Assembly (NCBI GenBank): GCA_903840165.1
Contig: CAIMEY010000082.1
Location: 1 to 64,000 of the forward strand
DNA length: 64,000 nucleotides
Direction: 5' to 3'
Source of the DNA: an uncultured Myxococcales bacterium
GTDB lineage: Bacteria; Myxococcota_A; UBA9042
Below the pieces are notes generated by a model. That model was not told the DNA's origin. It was given only the letters and a program-made list of their open reading frames with translations, and ran no database searches. Made by a program: the position numbers and the translations under genes. Numbering within the stretch: position 1 is the first letter of the stretch; each line of letters starts with the position of its first letter. Positions 33,701-42,703 of this stretch are shown here, one piece after another.

Positions 33701-36691
33701 CTCGTCGGTGCTGCCATCGCAGTCATTGTCAATCCCGTCGCAAACTTCAGTAGTTGCCTGCGAATCGGTACCAAAACCATCGGTGGAACAGACCGCCACC
33801 AGGAGCTCGGGCGAGCACACGACCACGCCCGTACCGCACGCGCCCTGCCCTTTGCAGGTTTCTCCAAGCTTCTTGCCGTAGTAGTTCAGGCCTTCATCGG
33901 TTTGGCCATTACAGTCGTTGTCAACGCCATCGCATAATTCCGCAAGATTTTGCACGGTTTCATTGACGCACACCACGCCCTTGCCGTCTGGCCCCTTGCC
34001 ATCCGGGGCGCAGGTGTAGGTGCCGTTGGCGCACTGGTCCGTGTCAGGCCCGTCGCATAACTGCCCAAGTTTCGGGAAGTATTCGTCCGTCTTGCCGTTG
34101 CAGTTGTCGTCCTTGTAGTTGCAGATCTCGGGCTCAGGCCCTTGCTGGGGCACGCACTCGACATAAGCCTTGTATAACAAAGGCTTAAACTGGACATGGA
34201 CGCAGACTTGCTTGCCAGGCTGGCAGATGCCTTCGACGCTACCGCAAGCGCCCGACTGGGCTTCCGGATTGCCTTCGTCGACGATCTTGTTGCAGTTGTC
34301 GTCCTTGTTATTGCACAACTCTTTGGCAAAGGGGTTGATATTGATGTCGCTGTCGTTGCAGTCGTCGTTGGCTGCAAAGCCATCGCCGTCGCCATCTTGC
34401 TCGACGTACAGCGGGTCTGTGGCGCAGTTCGGATCGACCGTGTCGCAGTTCTGATCCGTGCCATCGCCGCACCGTTCTGGCGCGCCGACATAGACGTGCG
34501 GATCGTTCTCGTTGCAGTCGTCCTCGCCGGTCTTACCGTCAAAGTCGAGATCGGTTGGCGCGCAGTTTGTGATTTGGCCGTCGCAATTCTTGTCGCATTG
34601 CTTGACGTTGCTAGACGTGCCCACGGCCGGCGGACAACACGGTTCGTCGGCACCAGGGTGGTAGGCCGAGTCGTTCGGCTCGCAATCGTCCGTCGCATAC
34701 CCGTCGCCATCTGGGTCATCGCCGTAGCAGATCTCATCGGTTTGGCTATTGCAGTTATCGTCGATGTTGTTGCCTACACCATTGACTTTACAGAGTTCTT
34801 GCAAGTCGTACTGCGTTTCTTCGCCGCACGTAACGCCTAGGCCGTCAGCGCTGCACGTGTACTTGCCCAATGCGCAAGAGTCCGCGTCGTCGGAATCGCA
34901 GGGTTTGCCTAGGTCGGCAAAGTCCTCATCTGTCTTGCCGTCGCAGTTATCGTCTTTGTAATTGCAGGTTTCCGGCTCGCCACCTTGGGCGTCAACGCAG
35001 GTCACGGCTGCAGGCGCACCAACGGGGTGATTGCAGACCAAGGTGCCTGGTTTGCAATTGCCAAGGGTTGCACCGCATTGAGCGCCGCCGCCGGGATTGC
35101 CGTTGTCGACGATCTTGTCGCAATCATCATCTTTAAAATTGCAGACTTCTGGCGCTCCGGGGAAGATCTTGTTGTTGTTGTCGTTGCAATCGTAGGGCAA
35201 CATGTAGCCGTCATTGTCGGCATCAAGGCTAGGGTCGCATTGGAGATCCTGCCCGTCGCAGTCCTGGTCGATGCCGTCATTGCATTTTTCGGGCGCTCCT
35301 GGATAGCGAGTCGGGTCGTTGTCGTCGCAGTCATCCGGTTGTAAAGACCCGTCTTTGTCCAGATCGGCGCTACTGCAAGGCGTGACAAGGCCATCGCAAT
35401 TGGCGTCGCAAGCCTGGGACTGGGCGGTGACGACGATCGAGGCCGGAATCGCTACCTCCGCAAGGGCCTTGCAACACAATTCCTTAGCGCCGGGATGGAC
35501 TTCTGGCAGGTATGGGCCGCAGTCCTTGAGGTCGGGCGTGCCGTCGCCGTCGGTGTCCTTGGGCGGGCAGTTCTCATCGGTCTGACCATCGCAATTGTCA
35601 TCCAACCCATTGCCGCACAAGTCTTTTTTTAGCTTCTTGGCATCGGTCGAGCAGGCGTAGGTCGTCTTGTTGGCGGCGCAAATGCGTTTGCCACCCGCGC
35701 AAATGCCCGAGCCACAGCCGGTGCCCAAAGATGTAAAGATCTCGTCTGTTGCGCCGTTGCAGTCATTGTCGATGCCGTCGCAAAGTTCCGCCGTGGGCAG
35801 AGCGGCGCTGCACTTGCTCCAGCCGCCGCCGCCGCATTGCTGCGTGCCGCTGCACTTGCCCAAGGGGGTTTCGAGCGCACAGGGCCAATTGCCGCCCAAG
35901 ATGGCGTCGCTACACTTGCAAGTGTCTAGAACTGGGGCACATTGCAGGCCCTTGAGGAAGGATTGGCAGAGGAATCCCGCCGGACACAGACCGTCGGTAT
36001 CGGCACCGCAGGGCATGCCGCATAACTTCTCGCCGGTACTCGGTAAATTCAGGCAGACGCCGCCGCCGCCACAGTCGGTGTCCTCGGTGCAGGGTTTGCA
36101 GAGGTCGACCGGCAAAGGCAAGCAGTAATGAACCGTTGTCGAGCCTGAGATCGGCGCGATGCCACACCGCGTGCCATCGGGGCAGTCACCGTCGCATTGA
36201 ATCGTGCATGTTTTGATGCCCTTGGCCGTCGTGACGCAAAGGGTGGAGACGCAATCCTCGTCCTGCGTACACGTATGACCAACGGGCAACATGGGTTGCA
36301 CAACATCAGGGCCGGTGTCTAGGGCGGAATCTTGCTCCGGGGCATCGGCCGGGGCGTCGGCGATCGCGTCAGGCTCTGTTGAAGTTTCAGGGAGATCCGC
36401 GACCACAAGGTCATCAGGACCGCTGTCGAGGACTTCAACACCAGCCGTGTCCGCAACGGTGTCGGGGCTTGCTGCGTCGGGCAGGACCGTACCGTCCACC
36501 TCCAGCGTACCGAGGTCAGTCTGGACGTCGGCGGCGACGACATCGCTCGGCACGCCATTTGGATAAAAGGTTGTGTCCAGGCAGCCAGTTAGCCCGAGAG
36601 CCCCCAGCACAGCCAGGGAAACGCCAACGGTCGTCGAAGAAATCGACCGGGCGCGACGCCAACTCTCAAGCGATAGCAGCCTTGGAAACAC
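30707..36691 (-). CDS. 1994-aa lipoprotein with about 26 MopE-like Cys/Asp repeats
   Basis: Start chosen at the GTG at 36691 with GGAG five bases upstream; the frame also has a TTG at 36736. The signal ends GALGLTGC (lipobox), then an Asp/Ala/Val tether, several four-Cys modules, and about 26 copies of the motif CDGxDNDCNGxTDE (MopE-like, putative metal/Ca2+ binding) spaced roughly 40-90 residues apart, often followed by DGPDTDQCANGTW-type segments. The C-terminus is a compact Cys-rich cluster ending AACAAGKACTAGICK. MopE of Methylococcus binds copper outside the cell, but most repeat proteins of this kind are uncharacterised. Probably a long rigid surface fibre. Confidence 0.92.
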   Translation of the reverse strand: MFPRLLSLESWRRARSISSTTVGVSLAVLGALGLTGCLDTTFYPNGVPSDVVAADVQTDLGTLEVDGTVLPDAASPDTVADTAGVEVLDSGPDDLVVADLPETSTEPDAIADAPADAPEQDSALDTGPDVVQPMLPVGHTCTQDEDCVSTLCVTTAKGIKTCTIQCDGDCPDGTRCGIAPISGSTTVHYCLPLPVDLCKPCTEDTDCGGGGVCLNLPSTGEKLCGMPCGADTDGLCPAGFLCQSFLKGLQCAPVLDTCKCSDAILGGNWPCALETPLGKCSGTQQCGGGGWSKCSAALPTAELCDGIDNDCNGATDEIFTSLGTGCGSGICAGGKRICAANKTTYACSTDAKKLKKDLCGNGLDDNCDGQTDENCPPKDTDGDGTPDLKDCGPYLPEVHPGAKELCCKALAEVAIPASIVVTAQSQACDANCDGLVTPCSSADLDKDGSLQPDDCDDNDPTRYPGAPEKCNDGIDQDCDGQDLQCDPSLDADNDGYMLPYDCNDNNNKIFPGAPEVCNFKDDDCDKIVDNGNPGGGAQCGATLGNCKPGTLVCNHPVGAPAAVTCVDAQGGEPETCNYKDDNCDGKTDEDFADLGKPCDSDDADSCALGKYTCSADGLGVTCGEETQYDLQELCKVNGVGNNIDDNCNSQTDEICYGDDPDGDGYATDDCEPNDSAYHPGADEPCCPPAVGTSSNVKQCDKNCDGQITNCAPTDLDFDGKTGEDDCNENDPHVYVGAPERCGDGTDQNCDTVDPNCATDPLYVEQDGDGDGFAANDDCNDSDININPFAKELCNNKDDNCNKIVDEGNPEAQSGACGSVEGICQPGKQVCVHVQFKPLLYKAYVECVPQQGPEPEICNYKDDNCNGKTDEYFPKLGQLCDGPDTDQCANGTYTCAPDGKGPDGKGVVCVNETVQNLAELCDGVDNDCNGQTDEGLNYYGKKLGETCKGQGACGTGVVVCSPELLVAVCSTDGFGTDSQATTEVCDGIDNDCDGSTDEGMLYAGAAIGQKCFGNGLCGKVPGVVECSSDGSKLAICSTMFGGSAYKGKPEVCNGLDDNCDGHIDEGLTVADSSCKQTGLCSVENVQAACKSGKWQCNYSAVIGYQGEKEYLCDNLDNDCDGSTDEDFLVGQACDGPDTDQCKNGTWACTVDHLDKVCGTETITDIVETCNGLDDDCDGQTDEDFAIGQACDGPDSDSCANGTWTCAKDGSDHICVNETKINLVELCNGEDDDCNGLTDETWPKLTEPCDGPDTDFCANGTTVCSGDGKGTICSTETIQDIAEVCDGIDNNCDGVIDEGQFYNGKPLGAVCKGVGACGEGTVVCGPNTKAATCSTNPDAFLIFDGKELCDGLDNDCNGLTDDNLSWKGIAKGQACDAGGICGVGTVECAKDKQVTCSTLANGSQAKAKAEVCDGLDNDCNGQTDDNLGLKDSSCKKLGVCAAGQTKASCDNAAWSCDYSNVANYEVKEISCDGLDNDCNGLTDEGFAVGVACDGPDSDQCKTGTWSCKPDGSDHECINESLTNIAEVCDGQDNDCNGLTDENFTYGLEQLPLGAACDGIGECGAGKVVCSKLTQLATCSTDPDGPSSQAKAEVCDMKDNDCNGKTDDTLLYSGLPVGAPCSGIGECGLGTVVCAALKPVCSVNPDGPASNAKLESCDAKDNDCNGVTDDGLLAKNSSCNQTGVCALAMSGTCVAGKWQCAYAGFGYEAKEVTCDDKDNDCNGIVDDPYPTKGKACDGPDPDQCKNGTNICDGGGKSVICNELPGSGGPTAEVCDGKDNDCNGLTDENWPDLGQACDGPDTDQCANGSWTCAKSGLTVECTNEFITNIVEICNGKDDDCNGITDDGLGLGDACDGPDSDLCKNGVKVCDNNGKVICGTETKQGIIELCNDFDDDCDGVIDNGFEQKNQKCDGPDADTCPTGVYKCAANGTMPCSGDAVCISGTKCTSSGSLMVSDTCACGLQGCNSNQGDKCQSNFCTCGSGAACAAGKACTAGICK

Positions 36692-36844
36692 CAATTCTCC
36701 GGACGCGGCACCTGACCGCACGGGGCGGAAACCCAAAACTTTTTGCGCCGTTCCACCCGCCGGTATGCATCGGCGCGTTCAAATCCACCGCAATTGGGGC
36801 CATCCCGCTGGTCCTAGGGTATCGTTTGGCGACCGGTGCGGCAA

Positions 36845-38176
36845 CTATCCCACACCGCTTTGCCCGCCAAGGGGGACCGGGCCCGGCTTGCGCAACAGCA
36901 ACAGCCATTGATTCGAACCGCCTGGTTGCACCGAGCGCTGCCGCAGCACCGGCCAGTCCTGGGGCAGCCGCGCAAGCACCTCGCTCGCGTCATCATTGCG
37001 GAAATGCTCAAAGGGCGTGACCGAAACCGGAATTGCGTGGGCGCGCGCCCGCTGATCGGTCGTGCGCAAAAGGCCAAAGGTGACATTGTCCACCAGCAGC
37101 AGTTGCCCGCCGGGCCTTAGCACGCGCGCTGCCTGGGCCAATCCGGCGTCTAGATCATGCAAATGATTGACAGATCGCAGCATCAGTACGGCGTCGGCAC
37201 AGGCGTCGGGCAGGGGCAATGCCTCACCGTAGCCCTGGGCCCAAACTGCGCCGGGCAAATGCGGCGCAATGGCCAGCAAATGGCGCAAGTCCGGTTCGAT
37301 CCCGAGGTAACGGATCGCCCCGGTGGCGATCATGGGCGCCAGCATGTCCAGGTAGCGCAAAGGGCCGACACCGATATCCACAACAATTCCAAGCAGTTCA
37401 CAGAGAATCGACCTCAACTCGGCTTCCTCGGCGGCGAAGGGCGGGGTGGCACTGGGCTGCCATTGCCCGGACGGAGTGCGCTCGATAAGTCGCAGATCTT
37501 CAGCAAAATCATCGAGTCGCGCCTTGGTGGACTGATCCAAGTACAGCTGGCCGCGGCCCACGGCGGTCTGCACTTCAGGCATCCCCCATTGCTCAGAATC
37601 GCAGTGATATTGCCGGCCATCCACCAGTTCAATCTGCCCGGTGGCTGCCTCAACGAGGTCAAACTGATTGCTCACGGGCTGTGGCCGCGGTCTGAGCCCC
37701 TGCGTCGGTGCCAGTGGTCCGGGGCAAGAGCCAGACAATGTGCATGGATCACAAGGGAAATGCCTGATCAGCGGCAGGTCCAGATGAACGTCAGGCCGCC
37801 AATCGCCGCGCAAGCACAGGGGCCCCGGCAGCGCGGCAAAACGCATGTGGGGATCGATAAGTCCGGCGATTAGATTGACGAATGCTTGCCAGTTGTCGCG
37901 CGTGTCCGTCTCCAGGGGCTCAAGCACAACGATCATGGGCCCCTTGCCCTGCCGCGCTACCAGCCATGGCAGATCACAGGTGACCAGCGAACACAGCGCG
38001 CCCGGCAGCAGCCCCGCCTGACGCACTAGGGCCAGCCACGGGTCAAAATCCTCTGCCGCAACATGGCTTGCTACCACACGAATTCGCGCTTTACGCAGAC
38101 GCTGGAGCTGCCCCGGCCAAAGGGCCAGTGGCAACGGCGCAACGACGGCGCAAGTCAGAGCGGGTTGCAGGTCCAT
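36845..38176 (-). CDS. Class I SAM methyltransferase with a Cys-containing N-terminal region
   Basis: A 443-aa protein started at the ATG at 38176 (GAGG ten bases upstream). The C-terminal half is a Rossmann methyltransferase: VVDIGVGPLRYLDMLA (SAM loop), YLGIEPD, WAQGYGEALPLPD then ADAVLMLRSVNHLHD, and RVLRPGGQLLLVDN. The N-terminal half has no recognised domain but includes FPCDPCTLSGSCPGP, a CxxCxxxxxC cluster like those that follow radical SAM barrels. The CxxxCxxC motif itself is absent. It may be a remnant of a radical SAM-methyltransferase fusion. The substrate is unknown and no biosynthetic partner is adjacent. Confidence 0.8.
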   Translation of the reverse strand: MDLQPALTCAVVAPLPLALWPGQLQRLRKARIRVVASHVAAEDFDPWLALVRQAGLLPGALCSLVTCDLPWLVARQGKGPMIVVLEPLETDTRDNWQAFVNLIAGLIDPHMRFAALPGPLCLRGDWRPDVHLDLPLIRHFPCDPCTLSGSCPGPLAPTQGLRPRPQPVSNQFDLVEAATGQIELVDGRQYHCDSEQWGMPEVQTAVGRGQLYLDQSTKARLDDFAEDLRLIERTPSGQWQPSATPPFAAEEAELRSILCELLGIVVDIGVGPLRYLDMLAPMIATGAIRYLGIEPDLRHLLAIAPHLPGAVWAQGYGEALPLPDACADAVLMLRSVNHLHDLDAGLAQAARVLRPGGQLLLVDNVTFGLLRTTDQRARAHAIPVSVTPFEHFRNDDASEVLARLPQDWPVLRQRSVQPGGSNQWLLLLRKPGPVPLGGQSGVG

Positions 38177-38365
38177 GGAGCAGTTGCCTCTGCATTTAAA
38201 GGGTTGGCTAGGTTGCGACGTTCGCATTCGTGGAGCGAGGCCGACCCGCTGATCATAGCTTGACACGTCGGCGACCGCGAGCCAGCAGCCCGGCGCAAAA
38301 TGGGTTTGACATGCCGGCGGTGCCTTTCTACACTGTGAGGTTGGGACTTCTCCGGGGGTGATTTT

Positions 38366-38830
38366 ATGTCCGTTTCTCGTCGTGATTTTCTAGGTTTGGT
38401 TGGCACTACCATTGCGGGCGTCGCAGTGGTCGCTGCGGGCCAAAAGTGGGTTAAGGCCCAATCTTCGCAAACGATTCAGGCTGGACAGGCCGATGCGTGG
38501 ACCGTGCAGGCCGTCGGTGCTGTTCGCCATGGTGCGGTTCCAGTGACGCTGGTGCACCAGGTGACTGGCGAGCAGCTGGTGGTCGAGGCGTGCCGTCGAG
38601 GCTCGTCGCGCCCGGCGGTAGCGAGCAGCAGCCGCTTTGACTTGTTCCTGGCCAATCGGGGTGATGGACGGACGGAAACGCCGCGCCACCATGAGCTTGC
38701 AGCCCGCGCGCTGGCCAAGCACCTCGATCAGCTGGGTGCCGAAGCGCCGAGTGCCGTGCTGACCATGGACGCTCGCCTGCGCACGCACCGCGAACTGTTC
38801 GACACCAACGACGATTTCGTCCGCGGATAG
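38366..38830 (+). CDS. Small Tat-signal exported protein, unknown function
   Basis: A 154-aa protein opening with a twin-arginine signal, SVSRRDFLGLVGTTIAGVAV, and cleavage likely after VKAQ. The mature part is about 120 residues with no motif I know: a beta-rich start (WTVQAVGAVRHGAVPVTLV) and a helical, charged C-terminus. Tat export implies folding or cofactor loading before export, yet there are no Cys-rich cofactor sites. A GGGGGTG ribosome site precedes the ATG. It stands alone, divergent from the methyltransferase gene. Confidence 0.75.
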   Translation: MSVSRRDFLGLVGTTIAGVAVVAAGQKWVKAQSSQTIQAGQADAWTVQAVGAVRHGAVPVTLVHQVTGEQLVVEACRRGSSRPAVASSSRFDLFLANRGDGRTETPRHHELAARALAKHLDQLGAEAPSAVLTMDARLRTHRELFDTNDDFVRG

Positions 38831-39142
38831 TCGCTCACCGGTCAATCCGGCAATGGCGCGCACCACGCAGCGACGTCGTGTTCGGCGCTCGGGCGTGATT
38901 GGTGCTGGGCCGTGATTGGTGCTGGGTCGTGATCTGCGCCGGATTCTTGATCGTAGACAATCTCGGGTGGGCGCTTTCCCCCAAGCGCTGACCATTCTCA
39001 GCCCCAACCTACTGTAAGTCCGCGCACTCTTTGGTGCGATGGGCTAGCTTGTCCTGCGGACCCGTCGATTTTAGGCGTGTCTTCCAGCCGCAGCACCACG
39101 GTTCGCCAGCAGCCCGACAAGCGGGCTAGATGGGCGACTGTT
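38831..39142. other. Convergent intergenic region with short tandem repeat
   Basis: Between the Tat-signal gene and mreB, which converge. It holds 2.3 copies of a 17-bp unit, CGTGATTGGTGCTGGGC, at 38894-38933 (second copy one base different). No gene or clear terminator was seen. Confidence 0.6.
38894..38933. repeat. 17-bp tandem repeat, 2.3 copies
   Basis: CGTGATTGGTGCTGGGC at 38894-38910 is repeated at 38911-38927 with a final T, then CGTGAT follows. It is noncoding and lies between convergent genes. Confidence 0.85.
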
Positions 39143-40174
39143 CTAGCGAATCGTCACGTGACGCAGCAAGTTAGCGTCATCAAGCGCTGCGCCGGCTCCA
39201 AGTACAACGGCGCTGATCGGATCGTCGCAGATGAGGACGGGCAGGCCTGTCTGGTCCCGCAAAAGCAAGTCAATACCGCGCAATAAGGCACCGCCGCCCG
39301 CGAGAACTACGCCCTTGTCAACGATGTCTGCGCTCAGTTCGGGCGGGGTCTTTTCGAGCGCCGCGCGGACGGCCTTGACGATTTCACTCAACGGTTCGCT
39401 GAGCGCCTCGCGAATCTCATCGCTGCCGATGTACACGACCTTTGGCACACCCGCGGCGGCGTCGCGACCGCGAACCTCCATGGTCTGCGCTTCACCACGC
39501 GGCCAGGCATTGCCGATGCCAATCTTGATAGATTCCGCGGTTCTTTCGCCAATGAGCAGGTTGTACTTGCGGCGCAGGTGCTGCGTAATCGCCATGTCCA
39601 TGCGATCGCCGCCAACCTTGAGCGACTGACTGTAGACAATGCCGGCCAGCGAAATTACGGCAATTTCAGTGGTGCCGCCGCCAATATCGACGATCATGTT
39701 GCCAGCTGGCTCGGTGATGGGGAGGCCGGCACCGATCGCAGCCGCCATCGGCTCCTCAATGAGGTAAACCTCGCGCGCGCCAGTGGATTCGGCACTTTCG
39801 CGCACGGCCCGCCGCTCGAGTTCGCTGATGCCCACCGGCACGCAGACGATGACGCGGGGACGCACAAGGGTGCGTTGATTTTGTGCTTTTTGGATGAAAT
39901 ACCGCAGCATCGCTTCGGTTTCTTGCACTTCGGCGATAACCCCGTCGCGCATGGGCCGGATGGCCTCAATGCCTTTGGGCGTCCGTCCGAGCATTTCCTT
40001 GGCGTCTTTGCCCACCGCCAGGACGCGCCGTTCGCCTCGCGCATCATATTGCACAGCAACCACAGAGGGTTCCCTGCTGACGATGCCTCGACCCTTGATG
40101 TAGATGAGCGTCGACGCCGTGCCGAGATCAATGGCAATATCGTTGGAGAACAGCGAATTGAACCACTGAATCAC
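39143..40174 (-). CDS. mreB: MreB, rod-shape actin homologue
   Basis: A 343-aa cytoskeletal ATPase that polymerises under the inner membrane and directs lateral wall synthesis. The GTG start has no strong ribosome site, but the N-terminus [19 protein letters not shown] matches the family amphipathic helix and phosphate-1 loop. Phosphate-2 is [14 protein letters not shown] and the adenosine loop is [16 protein letters not shown]. The usual partners mreC, mreD, mrdA and rodA are not adjacent; mreB is flanked by a 310-base gap downstream and a 450-base gap upstream, so it is probably transcribed alone. Confidence 0.97.
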   Translation of the reverse strand: MIQWFNSLFSNDIAIDLGTASTLIYIKGRGIVSREPSVVAVQYDARGERRVLAVGKDAKEMLGRTPKGIEAIRPMRDGVIAEVQETEAMLRYFIQKAQNQRTLVRPRVIVCVPVGISELERRAVRESAESTGAREVYLIEEPMAAAIGAGLPITEPAGNMIVDIGGGTTEIAVISLAGIVYSQSLKVGGDRMDMAITQHLRRKYNLLIGERTAESIKIGIGNAWPRGEAQTMEVRGRDAAAGVPKVVYIGSDEIREALSEPLSEIVKAVRAALEKTPPELSADIVDKGVVLAGGGALLRGIDLLLRDQTGLPVLICDDPISAVVLGAGAALDDANLLRHVTIR

Positions 40175-40627
40175 AGCAAACCGTCAACCCGCGCCCATTG
40201 CGCGCCAACTGGCGTCACCCGTGACAGGTCGGACGCAATCGCCGGCATCCTGCCCCACTTCGCCGCATCGGTTATGCGGCGGCCCAGCAAAACGCGCAAT
40301 GATTTCGCGGTCTACCAAGGATACGGGTCCCTTTGGCGCGCAAGCCGGCCGAGTTCAAGCCCCCGGCAATACATCTGCGCGCACGCGATAACAAAGGTAG
40401 CAGGGTCATTGGGGTTGGGCAAGGCTTGCCCTGGGTGCATGAACGGTGAGCAGAGTCCCGACAAGTCGGCATTTTTCTAAAGAAAGCAGAGTCATGCGGG
40501 CAAAGAGCGCCACCATCTGCCGTAGGTCCTGCGCACAGGCCCAATGCCACCGTGAGCGTTATCCAACCGGGCAAGGAGACTGCCACGCGGCGGAGGGACG
40601 CACCGTCTGGGGCCGGCAGGAGTCCGA
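40175..40627. other. Intergenic region upstream of mreB
   Basis: About 450 bases between the kinase gene and mreB, all minus-strand genes. It should contain the mreB promoter and the kinase terminator, but no convincing promoter, hairpin plus T-run or gene was recognised. Confidence 0.5.
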
Positions 40628-42703
40628 CTAATCTGGAATAAAATCATCAGCATGGCCCGACTTGGGCTTGTCGGACTTACCAGATGCGGCCGCCTTGTGC
40701 GCAAGACCGGGTTTGCTGGGATGGGCGGCAACGGCCGGTGCGGGTGCGGCTACGGGCGCGGCCACGGCGGGCGCCACCGGCACTTCAGCAGAAGTATCAA
40801 AGACGTAAGACTGATTGTAGTCAAGCGGTTCGGAAACGTCAGGAAAGCCGCGGGCAACGAGGAATCGGTCGGTAATACACGTGGCAAATTGAGCTGTTGC
40901 ACCGGTCTGGGTGACATCGGACAGAGCGCCGCCAGGGCCCAGGCGAAAATGCAGTGACACGGTGTTGCGTTTGCCGCGCAATTCGGGCGCTGCGGCCAGG
41001 GCTTCCTTGAAGCACTGCTCAACTTGCGCGTTGAGGGCAACTACGCGCGTGCGCACGACTTCTTTGACCTTTGCTGGATCGGCAGCCGGAATTGGTGCCA
41101 CCGGTTGAGCAGCAGCAATCACAGGCGCGGCGGGCGCAGGCGCTGAGGGCGCAGGGGCCACAACCGGTGCGGGCGACGGCGACCGCGTGACGACCAGCGT
41201 GACGCCAACAGCCAGGGCCACGGCGACGGTAATACCGGAAATCATTTTTAAATTCCGGCCTTTCTTAGCCTCATTGAGTTGCCCGAGTGCCGTGGAGGCC
41301 GTGACCGCACCGCCCTGGGACGCATCCATGGCCACGGGAAGCAAGTGCGTCGACCCGGTCCTGGCCGTGGCGGCGGGCGATTGGGCCCGCGTGATGGGCT
41401 GGCTGGACGGCGTCGGCGCGTGCGTGGCAGTATCGCTATTGACGTCCTCTGAATCCCCTTGAGCAACAATGAGTTGCTGGGATCGCAACCTACCTTGGCT
41501 GAGCTCTGACGCCGATTTGCCCGCGGCGGCCTCTAGGGCTTGGCGCATGTCCTTGGCGTTGGCGTAGCGATCATCTCGCGATTTTTCCAAGGATTTTTGC
41601 ACGACGCGGACAAAGGCATCGGAGACCGGCGTCCGCGCTGTTTCTCGCAAATCCGGCGGCGGCGTGTGGGCATGATTGAACATCAAGGTCAAAGGATTGC
41701 GATCGGCAAAGGGCGGGGCACCCGCCACGCAGCGATAGAGAATCACGCCCAGCGAATAGACGTCGGAACGGCCGTCCAGCTCTAGCCCTTGGCACTGCTC
41801 TGGGCTCATATAAGCCGGCGTACCCAAAGCGGTTCCAGCGCCAGTCAGCGAAGAATCCTTGGCCCTTGCAATGCCAAAATCGAGCACCTTGACGATGGCG
41901 TCGTCATCGCCGCTATCGGCCAACATGATATTGGCCGGCTTGAGATCGCGGTGAACAAGGCCCTGGCCATGGGCTTCGTGCAGGCTACGCAACACACTGA
42001 TTGCAATATGAATTGCCTCACCTTCGTCCAGCACCGCACCGTCGCGGGCTCGGTCACGCAGGTGCCCCTCTAGGGTCGGACCGTGCAGCTGCTCCATCGC
42101 GATGTAGAGGGCCCCAGAGGGCGTTTGGCCAACATCAAAAACACGCACCGTATTGGGGTGTTTGAGCTTGGCCGTAACCTGGGCCTCGCGATAGAAGCGA
42201 CGAACTTCGGCTTCGTCGGCGCCGTCGGCACTGGGCAGCAGCATCTTGAGGGCAACTTTCTGTTGCGTTCCAGTATGTTCCGCCGAGTATACCGCGCCAA
42301 ATCCGCCGCGGCCAAGAACACCGGTCACCCGGTAGCGGCCTTCGATGACGTCGCCTTCACGCACGGTTGTGGCATCGACGTCGAGAATCTTGCGAGAAAC
42401 CGTCGCGGTGCCATCGGCAGCGCAGAACTCGTTGGCTGTACGCACGCCACAGGCTGGGCAGTAACGGCCCTGACCACCAGGCGAATCCGGCGTCGGATCA
42501 AGCGCATTGGCACCGGCAGCGCCCTTGGAAGCAGGCACGGCCACGGCAGCCGTCTGGTCATCGGTCGCGACCGGCCCGGCGTCCGTCGTGACGATCGTCT
42601 TGCCGGTCGACGGTCGCTCTGGTCCCACATCGCCCATGGGCAAGGCATCCCCGGCGGCGGTCTGAAGGGAATCGTCCGGTAAGTTCTCAGCATTCATCGC
42701 CAT
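40628..42703 (-). CDS. Membrane Ser/Thr protein kinase with zinc-ribbon and AgmX-like C-terminus
   Basis: A 691-aa kinase. Residues 81-100 form a zinc-ribbon-like motif (CPACG then FCAADG). The kinase domain, about 122-390, is complete: GRGGFGAVY, VALKML (Lys), HRDLKPANIML, DFGIA, GTPAYMSPEQ. Residues 487-506 are a membrane helix, followed by a Pro/Ala linker and an external domain of about 100 residues with VRTRVVALNAQVEQCFKEAL and LGPGGALSDV, similar to the AgmX/TonB C-terminal-like domain of myxobacterial proteins. The layout suggests sensing outside and phosphorylation inside. AGGA lies five bases before the ATG. Confidence 0.93.
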   Translation of the reverse strand: MAMNAENLPDDSLQTAAGDALPMGDVGPERPSTGKTIVTTDAGPVATDDQTAAVAVPASKGAAGANALDPTPDSPGGQGRYCPACGVRTANEFCAADGTATVSRKILDVDATTVREGDVIEGRYRVTGVLGRGGFGAVYSAEHTGTQQKVALKMLLPSADGADEAEVRRFYREAQVTAKLKHPNTVRVFDVGQTPSGALYIAMEQLHGPTLEGHLRDRARDGAVLDEGEAIHIAISVLRSLHEAHGQGLVHRDLKPANIMLADSGDDDAIVKVLDFGIARAKDSSLTGAGTALGTPAYMSPEQCQGLELDGRSDVYSLGVILYRCVAGAPPFADRNPLTLMFNHAHTPPPDLRETARTPVSDAFVRVVQKSLEKSRDDRYANAKDMRQALEAAAGKSASELSQGRLRSQQLIVAQGDSEDVNSDTATHAPTPSSQPITRAQSPAATARTGSTHLLPVAMDASQGGAVTASTALGQLNEAKKGRNLKMISGITVAVALAVGVTLVVTRSPSPAPVVAPAPSAPAPAAPVIAAAQPVAPIPAADPAKVKEVVRTRVVALNAQVEQCFKEALAAAPELRGKRNTVSLHFRLGPGGALSDVTQTGATAQFATCITDRFLVARGFPDVSEPLDYNQSYVFDTSAEVPVAPAVAAPVAAPAPAVAAHPSKPGLAHKAAASGKSDKPKSGHADDFIPD

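Noticed and set aside
30707..36691. Regularly spaced short repeats resembling a CRISPR array
   Set aside because: The repetition is at protein level (MopE-like motifs) in a continuous reading frame; DNA copies differ and spacer lengths vary.
39578..40480. 300-codon plus-strand open frame
   Set aside because: Mostly antisense to mreB, which is unmistakable on the minus strand.
40272..40586. 104-codon minus-strand open frame upstream of mreB
   Set aside because: No ribosome site or recognisable features; best treated as intergenic.
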